From the NCBI RefSeq assembly GCF_000148725.1, contig NZ_GL476319.1, positions 639,923 to 703,922 of the forward strand: a stretch of 64,000 bases of DNA, read 5' to 3'. Origin of the DNA: Roseibium sp. TrichSKD4 (lineage in GTDB: Bacteria > Pseudomonadota > Alphaproteobacteria > Rhizobiales > Stappiaceae). Position 1 is the first letter of the stretch; each line of letters begins with the position of its first letter. The translations under genes were made by a program, and so were the position numbers. This document shows, one piece after another, positions 43,433 through 52,969 of this stretch. The notes beneath the pieces are model-generated. The model worked only from the letters and a program-made list of their open reading frames with translations, did not search any database and was not told where the DNA came from.

Positions 43433-45436
43433 TTATCGCCGATTCCCGGTGTAGGTTGGAACCTGCTCACCGCCAAAGATCACACGTTGCGGGTTCCGGT
43501 CAAAGCTTTCCACCGCTCTTTGGATGGAGATAAGCGTGCGGTTGACCTGCTCCATCGCAGCTGCAAAGTCCGACGAACCCTGATTGGCAAACTTCGCCAA
43601 CCCGTCGGCAATCGTACCGGCGCGCGACTCGAATGCCTCGGCAATTTTTCGGATCGAGGCAGCTGCTGCCGTTGCTTCCTTGATCAACCCTTCCCCGTCT
43701 GCATCCACCATGGTTCCGACATTGTCGACAATGCCCTGAATGCGAACGGATGTCGCATTGAGGTTTGCTGTCAGCTGCTTTGCATCCGTAATGATCTGAT
43801 CCACGTCCGGTGTGCGTGATGCCAGATTTTCACTCATCTTCTCAACGTTTTGCGCCGTTGCCCGAGCTGAGAGAATAATCTCGTCAATCGTCTGCTTTTG
43901 CGCAGACAATCCGCCTGTCATGGTCTCTACCGATCCAACGATATTGGCGACCTGTTCCGGTTTGACAGCGCTGATCACAGTATCTGCGCTGGCGAGCGTC
44001 TCGGTAAACTGGACAGAAGCAACCCGCAAATCATCAATAAGCGCGATGATCCGGTCTTCTTCGCCTCGAACCGTTGCTGTGACAGATTCAATGTTCTGGA
44101 TAGAAGATCGTGTCGCGGTAATGATCTCGTTGATCTGCGCTTCTTGGGCACGGAAGTTCGAGACAATCTCTGCTGTATCATCAACCACGGACTGAACAGA
44201 AACAGGGTCAACAGCCGCTACAATTGCATCAACCCGGCCAAGCGAAGCGTTGAGATTGGTGGTGAAGCTTTCAACGGAGGCGACAGTTTGCTGCACACTG
44301 GCTGGATCGACCGCATCCACGATCTCAATCCCCCTCGCCATCATGACATCTGCTTTCTCCAGAACCCCCTTGCCGCTTTCAATAGCTGCAACGAGGTTTT
44401 GGTCCTGCTCACGGATGGTGGTGGAAACCGAGGCCAGATTGTCCATCGTGGTTGAGCTGGCAGAAATCAACGTGTTGATTTCAGATGTTCGGTCTTTTAG
44501 AACCTTGCCAAGAGAGGCTGCGCCGGACACCACCTGCTGGACATCCTCAGGGTTAACCGCAGCAACAATCTTGCCGACACTGTCCAGCTGCGCGTTCAAA
44601 CCGACCGAGAATTTCTCCAATTCTTGGGCAGCTGACTGGGCGTCGGCGAGTACAACTTCAATGTCCTTCCCAACCTTGCCAAGGCTATCGGTAAAGACAT
44701 CAACATTATCAACGATATCCGTCACCTTGTCGGACGGAATAGCCGCCAGGATGCGTTCGCCTTCCACCACAAGCGTTTCCATCCGACCAGACAGTTTGAC
44801 GAACGCCTCTGTGGCAGACGACAAGCTGGCCATGAAATCGGAAACCCCGTCCGAATTGGACGCCAGTGCGGTGGAGAATGTCTCGACATTTGTCACGATT
44901 TTCGTGATCGCGGGTCGATTATCTACTAACAAGCCTTCAACTTCATCGAGTGTCGTCTCGATCTTGTGAAGCACATCCCGCGCACCGCCTGTAATGTCGT
45001 CAAACAGCGACTTCTCGGCGTAGATGACTGGCCGCGGCCCCTCACCAAGATTTTCATAGCCGGTAAACAGGAGTGGCGAATCGAGGCTGCCACCGTTCAA
45101 ATCAACATAAGCAACCCCGGTCAGCCCCGTGAAATTGAGCGTCGCCTTTGTGTCCTTGCGCAACGGTGTATCCGGTTTGACACGGACAGTTGCCACGACC
45201 TTTGTGGGGTCCGTACGGTCGAAGTTCAGCTGGCTGACATCGCCGACCTTGATACCGTTGAAAAGGACTTGGCCGCCAACGGGGAGACCGGTTACCGGGG
45301 CAGGAAACACGATGTCAAAAAAGACATTTTCACGCGTCTCAGCCGTGAGCGCCAGCCAGTAAATAAAACCAAAGGCCAGTGCCAGAGTGCCAACCATAAA
45401 GGCACCGATCACGACATAATTAGCACGGGTCTCCAT
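43433..45436 (-). CDS. MCE/MlaD-family phospholipid-binding protein, long form
   Basis: 667 residues: an N-terminal membrane anchor (residues 8-30) and one MCE domain (GLPVGGQVLFNGIKVGDV to FTGLTGVAYVDLNGG). A long helical C-terminal part has five repeats of a motif like VAAVDPVSVQSVVDDTAE, about 65-100 residues apart. A typical MlaD is about 180 residues and many alphaproteobacterial ones 300-450, so this tail is unusually long and could form a bridge or hexameric tube across the periplasm (inference). Confidence 0.9.
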   Translation of the reverse strand: METRANYVVIGAFMVGTLALAFGFIYWLALTAETRENVFFDIVFPAPVTGLPVGGQVLFNGIKVGDVSQLNFDRTDPTKVVATVRVKPDTPLRKDTKATLNFTGLTGVAYVDLNGGSLDSPLLFTGYENLGEGPRPVIYAEKSLFDDITGGARDVLHKIETTLDEVEGLLVDNRPAITKIVTNVETFSTALASNSDGVSDFMASLSSATEAFVKLSGRMETLVVEGERILAAIPSDKVTDIVDNVDVFTDSLGKVGKDIEVVLADAQSAAQELEKFSVGLNAQLDSVGKIVAAVNPEDVQQVVSGAASLGKVLKDRTSEINTLISASSTTMDNLASVSTTIREQDQNLVAAIESGKGVLEKADVMMARGIEIVDAVDPASVQQTVASVESFTTNLNASLGRVDAIVAAVDPVSVQSVVDDTAEIVSNFRAQEAQINEIITATRSSIQNIESVTATVRGEEDRIIALIDDLRVASVQFTETLASADTVISAVKPEQVANIVGSVETMTGGLSAQKQTIDEIILSARATAQNVEKMSENLASRTPDVDQIITDAKQLTANLNATSVRIQGIVDNVGTMVDADGEGLIKEATAAAASIRKIAEAFESRAGTIADGLAKFANQGSSDFAAAMEQVNRTLISIQRAVESFDRNPQRVIFGGEQVPTYTGNRR

Positions 45437-45449
45437 TAAGTCCCTGTCC

Positions 45450-46253
45450 CTATACCCTTTTCAGTGCCCGATCGCCGCGGAAGTAGGATTTGATCCACGG
45501 ATCGTCATTCACCATCATTTCTTCAATTGGCCCAATGGCCGAAACTTTTTTCTGACCCAAAACTGCAATCCGGTCACAAATGGAATGCAGGCTGTCCAGA
45601 TCATGGGTCACCATATAAACGGTCAACCCGAGCGTCTCACTCAAATTCGCAATAAGCTTGTCAAAAGCCGCAGCGCCGATTGGGTCAAGCCCTGACGTAG
45701 GCTCGTCAAGAAATACCAGATCCGGGTCTAACGCAAGGGCACGGGCCAAGCTTGCCCGTTTCACCATTCCGCCTGACAATTCAGATGGATACTTATCCCC
45801 CGCATCTTGTGGCAATCCCACCAACTCAAGCTTCAAGGTCGCAAGCTCATCCATAAGCCGAGGTGATAGTTTCAAATGCTCGCGCATGGGCACTTGAATG
45901 TTCTGCTTGACCGTCAGGGAGGAAAACAGCGCCCCTTGCTGGAACAAGACCCCCCAGCGCCGATCAATGGAAAGCCGTTCAGCTTCCGTGGCCCGTTCAA
46001 GGTCATATCCAAAAATGCGAATTTTCCCGGCGCGGCGCGGGATCAAGCCCAAGATGGCCCGCATCAGAACTGACTTGCCAGTTCCCGACCCACCAACAAA
46101 CCCCAGAACTTCGCCACGGCGAACATCCAGATCCAGCTCGTTGAGGATAACTTTCGTTCCAAAGCCAACCGTTACGCCGCGTGCTGACAGAATGATGTCC
46201 TGCCCCCCCTTGCTGGCTGTGCTGTTGGACTGGGACGCGTCTACCGTTTGCAT
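45450..46253 (-). CDS. mlaF: Mla ABC transporter ATPase MlaF
   Basis: 267 residues with Walker A GGSGTGKS (about residues 54-61), the signature ELSGGMVKRASLARAL, Walker B DLVFLDEPTSGLDP and the H-loop VTHDLDS. Drives retrograde phospholipid transport with MlaE and MlaD to keep the outer membrane asymmetric. Nine bases separate it from the upstream mlaE. Confidence 0.95.
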   Translation of the reverse strand: MQTVDASQSNSTASKGGQDIILSARGVTVGFGTKVILNELDLDVRRGEVLGFVGGSGTGKSVLMRAILGLIPRRAGKIRIFGYDLERATEAERLSIDRRWGVLFQQGALFSSLTVKQNIQVPMREHLKLSPRLMDELATLKLELVGLPQDAGDKYPSELSGGMVKRASLARALALDPDLVFLDEPTSGLDPIGAAAFDKLIANLSETLGLTVYMVTHDLDSLHSICDRIAVLGQKKVSAIGPIEEMMVNDDPWIKSYFRGDRALKRV

Positions 46254-46262
46254 CTACACAAC

Positions 46263-47411
46263 CTAAACATTGATCGATGCAAAGAATATCGCGAAGACAC
46301 CATCGACGACGATCACGAGGAAAATGGCTTTCACCACAGACATGGTGGTGTGCCGACCGAGGGATTCGGCAGAACCTCCCACTTTCAGGCCCTCAACACA
46401 AGCAATCAAACCAATAATCAACGCCATGAACGGGGCTTTCACGATACCGACCCACAGCGTCTTCATGGTAATGGCCGCCTGCAACTGCGTGAGATAAGCG
46501 GCTGGCGGAATGTCCAGATAAACCCAAGTGGTTAGCCCCGCTCCGACAAGTGCTGCCATGTCTGCAATAAAAGTCAGGACGGGCAGCGCAATCATCAAGG
46601 CCAGAATGCGCGGAAGAACCAGAACTTCTGTGACGCTCAGACCAATCACATGCAAGGCATCCACCTCTTCCTGCATGCGCATGGCACCGAGTTCCGCCGT
46701 GAAGGCTGAACCAGATCGGCCAGCAACCATAATTGCGGTCAGGATTACACCAATTTCTCGCAGCACAAGAATACCGGCAAGATCCACCACATAGATGTCG
46801 GCCCCGAATTGGCGGAGATAAAATCCGCCCTGCTGCGAGATAATCGCCCCGATCAGAAAGCTCATCAGTGCGACGATTGGTACTGCACCGATGCAGGTTC
46901 GGTCGAACTGAACAGCCACCGCTATCCCACGAAGGCGCTTTGGCTGCAGCAAAACCGTTGAAAGAACAACACCGAGCGAGCCCAAAATATGGAGCATCGC
47001 AATCGCGTCGCGCCCGACATTGACCACCTGTTTTCCGGTCGCTTCCAAAAAGCCGACGAGAGAGACCTTACTTTTTTCGGGTTTATATTCGGGCGGATGG
47101 TGTCGCTCGATCTGACAAAACAAATTGAACCGATTTTCGGTCAGACCGATCAGTTCCACGCGCCGTCCCTGATACTCCAGGCTGCCGCGCAATCTATGCA
47201 CCAACCATGCACCGCTGGTATCGAGGTTGTCGATTGCGGAGGTATCCAGGCAAGTCACCCGGTATTTATCCAGCATAATGCTCTCAACAAGCCGTTCAGC
47301 CTCTGCCAAACTGCTGATTGTCCAGTCACCACTCAGGCATAGCACCTGATGGTTGGGAGAATTGTCATTGATCCTGAATGCCGGAGGCGTATTTTTCTCA
47401 AGGAACGCCAT
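46263..47411 (-). CDS. mlaE: Mla permease MlaE with N-terminal STAS domain
   Basis: 382 residues. An N-terminal STAS-like domain (LDTSAIDNLDTSGAWLVHRL) is fused to an MlaE permease with five or six membrane helices (IVALMSFLIGAIISQQG, RSGSAFTAELGAMRMQEEVDAL, typical of MlaE). The start at 47411 is taken because the STAS domain begins soon after; a much longer in-frame upstream extension overlaps dgcN on the other strand. First gene of the operon. Confidence 0.92.
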   Translation of the reverse strand: MAFLEKNTPPAFRINDNSPNHQVLCLSGDWTISSLAEAERLVESIMLDKYRVTCLDTSAIDNLDTSGAWLVHRLRGSLEYQGRRVELIGLTENRFNLFCQIERHHPPEYKPEKSKVSLVGFLEATGKQVVNVGRDAIAMLHILGSLGVVLSTVLLQPKRLRGIAVAVQFDRTCIGAVPIVALMSFLIGAIISQQGGFYLRQFGADIYVVDLAGILVLREIGVILTAIMVAGRSGSAFTAELGAMRMQEEVDALHVIGLSVTEVLVLPRILALMIALPVLTFIADMAALVGAGLTTWVYLDIPPAAYLTQLQAAITMKTLWVGIVKAPFMALIIGLIACVEGLKVGGSAESLGRHTTMSVVKAIFLVIVVDGVFAIFFASINV

Positions 47412-47515
47412 AACAGACCATTCACCCCTTGCCGCTGAAATCGAGTCCCTCGTATATCTGACAGGGACATACACCGTCCAGTCGCAACCGGATGGCACTT
47501 GAAGGATTTTGAGTA

Positions 47516-48529
47516 ATGGAAATAGCACATCCCTATCTTTTGTTTCTGGGTGATGTTCACGATGCCCTTGCCGCCAAGACAGCCATAGGCATCGTGGATT
47601 GGCGCAAAGATTGGTGCCTTGGCCAAGTTCGCCTTGATGGGTGTGCGGCAGACACAGGTCTGCCCGATGTCTCAATCGTGGAAGGAGCCAGCAAAGGCGC
47701 CAAGACTATGGTGATTGGAGCTGTCAACGCAGGTGGCCGGTTGCCAGACCACTGGATCACTTCGATTGTCGAAGCACTGGATGCAGGTCTTGATGTTGCC
47801 AGCGGCCTGCATGTCCGTTTGGCTAGCATTGACGCAATTCGAGAAGCAGCCGAGCGAAACGGCAAAGCCTTGCACGATGTCCGCCACAACAGTGAGACCT
47901 TTGCAACGGGCAAAGGCACAAAGCGAACCGGCAAACGCATCCTTACGGTTGGAACCGATTGCTCCGTTGGCAAGAAGTACACCGCGCTCGCAATGGACAA
48001 AGCCATGAACGACCGCGGCTTCTCCAGCTCTTTTTGCGCCACAGGCCAAACCGGCGTCTTTATTTCCGGACGCGGCATCGCACTGGATGCTGTGGTCGCA
48101 GACTTTATTGCCGGCGCGGCAGAATGGTTGTCTCCAGATTCAGAAGAAAACCATTGGCAGGTTGTTGAAGGACAAGGCTCCCTCTTCCACCCTTCATTTG
48201 CCGGTGTTTCCATGGGGCTTCTGCACGGTTCGCAGCCAGACGCGTTCATTGTCTGTCATGAACCAACGCGGACGAAAATGCGGGGCGTGGAAACGCCCCT
48301 TCCAACCATCCGACAGGTCATTGATATGACCATTCAATGCGGCAAGCTCACCAATCCTGACATTCAATGCATCGGAATTGCGGTGAACACTGCTGCGCTC
48401 GATGAAGACGAGGCTTGGGCCTATCTGGCGAAAATCGGCGAGGAGTTCGGACTACCAGCAACCGATCCCGTCCGGTTCGGCATTGATGTGATGGTCGACA
48501 AAATTTCTGCCGAATATGGTGCACCGTGA
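47516..48529 (+). CDS. dgcN: DUF1611 protein, D-glutamate N-acetyltransferase DgcN
   Basis: 337 residues. DgcN-type DUF1611 proteins acetylate D-glutamate, the first step of a D-glutamate route known from marine bacteria. A P-loop-like VGTDCSVGKKYTALAM lies at about residues 143-158. The gene ends with a GTGA overlap with the epimerase-like gene dgcA. The N-terminus is LLFLGDVHDALAAKT. Assignment rests on family and pair; the reaction here is not tested. Confidence 0.87.
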   Translation: MEIAHPYLLFLGDVHDALAAKTAIGIVDWRKDWCLGQVRLDGCAADTGLPDVSIVEGASKGAKTMVIGAVNAGGRLPDHWITSIVEALDAGLDVASGLHVRLASIDAIREAAERNGKALHDVRHNSETFATGKGTKRTGKRILTVGTDCSVGKKYTALAMDKAMNDRGFSSSFCATGQTGVFISGRGIALDAVVADFIAGAAEWLSPDSEENHWQVVEGQGSLFHPSFAGVSMGLLHGSQPDAFIVCHEPTRTKMRGVETPLPTIRQVIDMTIQCGKLTNPDIQCIGIAVNTAALDEDEAWAYLAKIGEEFGLPATDPVRFGIDVMVDKISAEYGAP

Positions 48530-49512
48530 CCTGCCAGATCGACATTGAAACCGAACGCTTCAAGATCGCTGGGGGCGGATTTGCAATTTCCCGTGGGCGT
48601 CGCACCCACGCGGAAGTGCTCACAGTCTGCATCACCGATGGCCCAGTGTCGGGGATTGGGGAATGCGTGCCGTATACTCGCTATGGTGAAAGCCTTGAAA
48701 GCGTTCGAGAGCAAATCCTGCAAATCGAAACGGACTTACAGAAAGGTCTTGACCGTACCCAACTCATGGTGAGCTTCCCGGCTGGCGCGGCCCGCAATGC
48801 AATTGATTGCGCGCTTTGGGATCTGGAAGCCAAATCTTCAGGTCGCTCCATCTCCGAATTGGCTGGATTGGAGCCTCTACAGTCTCTGACGACCGCCTTC
48901 ACGATCAGCGTTGGCACTCCGGAAGATATGGGAGCTGCAACAGAAAAGGCAGCTCATCGTCCGCTATTGAAAGTAAAGCTGGCCGGTCAGGGTGATGTGG
49001 AGCGAATACTTGCCGTTCGCGATGCGGCTCCAAACGCGACCTTGATCGTCGACGCCAACGAAGCGTGGGACGAAACGTGTTTCCGGGACAATCTGGAGGC
49101 CTGCATAAAGGCTGATGTTGCCCTGATCGAACAGCCTCTGCCAGCAGGCAACGATGCTGCGCTAAAAGGGTTGACCAGTTCAGCCGCGATTTGTGCTGAC
49201 GAAAGTCTGCACACGAGCGCCGATCTGGAGACGCTACGTGATCGCTATGATGCCGTTAACATCAAGCTGGATAAGGCCGGAGGTCTCACAGAGGCTCTCA
49301 AGATGGTGACGCATGCCCGTGCCCTTGATTTCAAGGTTATGCTCGGTTGCATGCTCGGAACGTCGCTCGCAATGGCACCCGCCATTGTTGCTGCGCAGGG
49401 TGCCGACTTTGTCGATCTTGATGGTCCACTGCTCTTAGAGGAAGACCGGGATCCGGCGCTTCGGTTTGAAGGCAGCACGCTGTTTCCGCCCACGCCTGAA
49501 CTTTGGGGCTAG
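48526..49512 (+). CDS. dgcA: Enolase-superfamily epimerase/racemase DgcA
   Basis: 328 residues in the L-Ala-D/L-Glu epimerase group. Catalytic and metal residues: LLKVKLAG (KxK), IVDANEAW, ALIEQPLP, CADES and VNIKLDKAGG. In the D-glutamate route it should turn N-acetyl-D-glutamate into the L form. The GTG at 48526 overlaps the dgcN stop by four bases. Its stop shares the bases CTAG with the convergent MFS gene. Confidence 0.88.
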   Translation: MTCQIDIETERFKIAGGGFAISRGRRTHAEVLTVCITDGPVSGIGECVPYTRYGESLESVREQILQIETDLQKGLDRTQLMVSFPAGAARNAIDCALWDLEAKSSGRSISELAGLEPLQSLTTAFTISVGTPEDMGAATEKAAHRPLLKVKLAGQGDVERILAVRDAAPNATLIVDANEAWDETCFRDNLEACIKADVALIEQPLPAGNDAALKGLTSSAAICADESLHTSADLETLRDRYDAVNIKLDKAGGLTEALKMVTHARALDFKVMLGCMLGTSLAMAPAIVAAQGADFVDLDGPLLLEEDRDPALRFEGSTLFPPTPELWG

Positions 49513-50687
49513 GCAGCGTTCGTATCCCCAATGCGGCGCTGAAAAAGGCTGCGACATCCAAGTAACACAGCAAAGGCGGTGGCGGAGGCTGCCGCCATCA
49601 GCCAGAAGGCATAAGCTGGCGCAAGCGCATAAAGCGGACCGCTAAGCGCCATACCAGCGGCGGTCATGACTCCGGCAAAAGTGGACAAAAACCCTTGCCC
49701 TGTTCCCGCCCAGTCAGAGGGAACAATTCGTCCCATAATCGCGATCAGCCCTAAATGCGCGGCACCGAATGTCAGGCCATGCAAAATCTGGAGCGCAGCG
49801 ATTGTCAGGACATCTTGTGCAAAGGGAAAAAGGCTCCACCGAATGATCCCGGCAGCTGCGGCCAAGATCAACAAACTGTAGGGGCTGATCCGCGTAGCCA
49901 ATCGGGCAGCAGCCAAGAACAGCACCACTTCAGCCGCAACGCCCAGCGACCACAAAATGCCAATAACGCTGGTGTCCAACCCAACGGATGTCCAATACAG
50001 AGTCGAGAAGCCGTAAAACGCTGCATGGGTGCCTTGCAATACACCCGCCGTCGCGATCAACATCCAGAACCATGGCTTGCGAAAAATATCCGCTTTTTCC
50101 TTGGTCGGTTGCCTTTTGGCTTCCTCGCCGCCCTTGGCCATACCCGGCAGTGGCAATGCGACAACTCCTGTCAGAAGGGTTGCTGCCGCGATCCAAAGCA
50201 ATACCGGATCGCTTGGTCCAGACACGACCAGATATCCGCCACCGATATTGGCCCCTATGAAGGCAAGCGACCCCCAAAGCCGCATCTTGCCATAATCAGC
50301 TTTTGCCTTTTTAACGGCATCAAGAGCATAGGCATCGCACAACGGCACAATGGGCGCCCAAAAAACGGACAGAATAATGACGCAAAGTGCTGCAGTGCCT
50401 GCACCCGGTGCCAGATACATCAGAACTGGAACAAGCGAACCTACCGCAGAGTAAATAAAGATCGAAAAACGCCTTCTTCCAGTCCTGTCAGACAAATTTG
50501 TCATCACCGGACTGGCCAGAATACGCACAAACAAAGATATTCCGAGAATAAATCCGACAAATTCGGATGTTAACCCTCGTTGCTCTAATACCAGTGGTAA
50601 AAATGGCAAGTATAAGCCAAACGCTAGAAAGTGACTGGCGAATAGAGCTCCTACCCCGGCATTTAAATATCGGGTTTTAAGCACCAT
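49509..50687 (-). CDS. MFS permease (HcaT/3-phenylpropionate-like)
   Basis: 392 residues, 12 membrane helices. Starts GALFASHFLAFGLYLPFLPLVL, with SPVMTNLSDRTGRRR in the loop between helices 2 and 3 and LHGLTFGAAHLGLIA near the end, which resemble the MFS_1-like/HcaT group. Lies convergent to dgcA and overlaps its stop. It could import a D-amino acid or aromatic acid; the substrate is unknown. Confidence 0.88.
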   Translation of the reverse strand: MVLKTRYLNAGVGALFASHFLAFGLYLPFLPLVLEQRGLTSEFVGFILGISLFVRILASPVMTNLSDRTGRRRFSIFIYSAVGSLVPVLMYLAPGAGTAALCVIILSVFWAPIVPLCDAYALDAVKKAKADYGKMRLWGSLAFIGANIGGGYLVVSGPSDPVLLWIAAATLLTGVVALPLPGMAKGGEEAKRQPTKEKADIFRKPWFWMLIATAGVLQGTHAAFYGFSTLYWTSVGLDTSVIGILWSLGVAAEVVLFLAAARLATRISPYSLLILAAAAGIIRWSLFPFAQDVLTIAALQILHGLTFGAAHLGLIAIMGRIVPSDWAGTGQGFLSTFAGVMTAAGMALSGPLYALAPAYAFWLMAAASATAFAVLLGCRSLFQRRIGDTNAA

Positions 50688-50806
50688 AAAATTGTATTTC
50701 CGGGTCTCGACCTAAAGAGATGTTAAGATTTGTGGGGCTACGCTACGTCGACAAGTGCCTCCGTACGGCATCCTTTTTGGTTACGCAAGCTGAGAAACGG
50801 TTACAT

Positions 50807-52048
50807 ATGCAAAGCGAAGCTGCCGAGGATCAATCCGAACCGATTGGTGAAGCGGAATACCAGACCCTAGCCCAAACTCTCCTGGAATCCGACCGCGGAC
50901 GGCGTTTCCTTGGCGAGTATCTGCGGCGAAACAAAACGCCCGAGACTCAAGAAATCCTCTCTGCAATCAAGCGGCTGGAGAAGACGGTCGGGCAAAGTCC
51001 GTCCGGCCCGAATGTTGATACGATCAAGCTTGATATCGCAGACATGGCCGAGGCGATCGTCCGGACGAAATCCGAGATTGCCAGTATCAAGGCTGAAGAA
51101 TCGGATTCAAACCGATTTGTGAATGCCTCTTCTGAGCTGGATGCCATCGTCAAACATACCGAAGCAGCAACTCAAACCATTCTGGAGGCTGCTGAAGCCA
51201 TTCAGGAACAAGCCTGGACCATGCGCGAGCAAGGCGCAGCTGATGAGCTATGCGATGTCATCGATGAAAAGGCCACTGAGATCTTCATGGCTTGTTCCTT
51301 CCAGGATTTGACAGGCCAACGCACCAACAAGGTGGTGCAGGTTTTGAGCTATCTGGAAAGCCGCATCAACTACATGATCGGCCTTTGGGGCATTGCCGAG
51401 GTTTCTGTTGAAGACGTGGCAGCCCCTGAAGATGTTCGCCCGGATGCGCATTTGCTCAATGGGCCGCAAATGGAAGGCGAAGGCGTTTCACAAGACAATG
51501 TCGACGAGCTGATGTCTGTCAGCAGCGACGTTTTTGACGCAGCTCTGGAAGACGCCGCCGGTGGAGAAACTGAAACTGGCGAAGTCGATATGGAAGCACC
51601 AATGGATGCATCCGATATCGATGACATGTTCGCAAGTGCACCTTCAGAAACCGAAGATACAGAAGCTGCTCCAGAAGCCGAGGCTGACGAAACCGCTCCG
51701 TCAGAGAGTGTTGCGGAAGAGAGTGCACCGGCTCCAACAGAAGCCGAACCAGAGTTCGAAGCTGCCTCAGACGATATCCTCGACGAAAGTGAAATCGACA
51801 AGCTTTTCGATGCAGAGACTCAAGGTGCAGAAGCTGCTGATGCTCCTGAAGCAGATGAGACCATCGAGCCTGAAGAAGTGGATGTTGATGCGCTCATGGC
51901 AGCGGAGCCTGAAGACGCCTCTGTTGAAGCAGCTTCAGAAGACGAAGCAGATGCCGATTGGGAGCAGACAGCTGTGGAAGCTTCCACAGACGAAGCTGAT
52001 CCACTGGAGAAGCTGTCAGAATCTGAACGTCAGGCCCTCTTCAACTAA
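50807..52048 (+). CDS. CheZ-like chemotaxis phosphatase with acidic multi-motif tail
   Basis: 413 residues. The helical first half has SFQDLTGQRTNKVVQVLSYL (residues 164-182), which matches the catalytic region of CheZ (Gln171 corresponds to Gln147 in E. coli). Residues 195-413 are very acidic and disordered. They contain short repeats like the CheY-binding ends of FliM and CheZ: NVDELM (231-236), DIDDMFA (270-276), ILDESEIDKLFD (324-335), VDVDALM (358-364) and KLSESERQALF (402-412). The ATG at 50807 follows GAGAAACGG. Dephosphorylating CheY and tethering several CheY molecules is the proposed role. A bidirectional terminator follows. Confidence 0.8.
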   Translation: MQSEAAEDQSEPIGEAEYQTLAQTLLESDRGRRFLGEYLRRNKTPETQEILSAIKRLEKTVGQSPSGPNVDTIKLDIADMAEAIVRTKSEIASIKAEESDSNRFVNASSELDAIVKHTEAATQTILEAAEAIQEQAWTMREQGAADELCDVIDEKATEIFMACSFQDLTGQRTNKVVQVLSYLESRINYMIGLWGIAEVSVEDVAAPEDVRPDAHLLNGPQMEGEGVSQDNVDELMSVSSDVFDAALEDAAGGETETGEVDMEAPMDASDIDDMFASAPSETEDTEAAPEAEADETAPSESVAEESAPAPTEAEPEFEAASDDILDESEIDKLFDAETQGAEAADAPEADETIEPEEVDVDALMAAEPEDASVEAASEDEADADWEQTAVEASTDEADPLEKLSESERQALFN

Positions 52049-52067
52049 ACAGCTGATTTATCAAACA

Positions 52068-52095
52068 AAAAAAGCGGCCCATTGAGGCCGCTTTT
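52068..52095. terminator. Bidirectional terminator CheZ-like / EF-hand gene
   Basis: An AAAAGCGGCC/GGCCGCTTTT stem with T runs on both strands lies between two convergent genes. One base of the loop differs from the copy at 12834-12861. Confidence 0.88.
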
Positions 52096-52969
52096 CTTAT
52101 TTGATTGGACGCGGGAGAGATCTCTCCCGCTGTCAGTCTGATTACTTCTGAGCGAACCAGACGTCTTCTGTGAGCATCTGACCATTGTTGGCAGAAGACT
52201 GCATCAAGGTCTCGCCGCGCTCATTCACAACGTCGTTGCGCTGTGTGGAGAGCTGAGTGACACCTGCTTCAGCTGCAGAGCGGAGCTCGCCAGCGTCAAC
52301 ATCGCCGTCACCATTGGCATCAACCCAAACACCCATGTTGGCCATTTCGCCGCCGGTCAGCTGACCGTCACCGTTCTGGTCATAGGTGGCCATCTTCTGG
52401 TAGCCGTCTGTGTAACGACCGCCTTGGTCACCCATCAGCGCATTGCCATCGATCTCGCCATTGGCGCCGATCTTGGTCATGTCGACAACAAGGCCGTCAC
52501 CACCCGTGATCCACTCGACCTGTTCCTTGGTGCCGTCGCCATCGATATCGAAGGCAATGGTTTCACCAACCTGGCCATCGATACGCTGTTGAGCGGTCGA
52601 AACACCCGTTGTGGAGATACGGCCGTCACCATTCAGGTCCAGAGCAACCGGAGAGGCAACTTTGTCCTTGCCCTTACCGTTGTTGTAGTCGGCAACCTTT
52701 TGACCATCACCATTGTTGATGTGGTACTTGCCACCGCCCTGGTGAACAGCTGTGTAGCCTTTCAACGGGCCTTCCTTGAAGGTGTAGCCGCCATTGGCAT
52801 GGTTGTACTTGCCATGGCCGATCAGCCACTTGCCTTCCTTGCCCTTGACGTAGTCGATCACGGCCTGGTCAGCTGCAGAGATCTGAGGCTGAGCCTGCTG
52901 ACCACCACCATTCACTGCCTGCCAAGTGCCGTTGTTGTTCACAACACCCCAGCCTGCATTGTTGCCGCC
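52068..52969. repeat. 902-bp direct repeat, copy 2
   Basis: Matches 12834-13735 at an offset of 39234 bases with one difference seen (position 52081). It carries the terminator, the 20-bp palindrome and the 245-residue EF-hand domain. Same orientation as copy 1, so recombination between them could delete or duplicate about 39 kb. Confidence 0.9.

Noticed and set aside
46263-47675. Long N-terminal extension of MlaE up to 47675
   Set aside because: The extension lies opposite the dgcN coding region and has no domain; the STAS domain begins just after the ATG at 47411.
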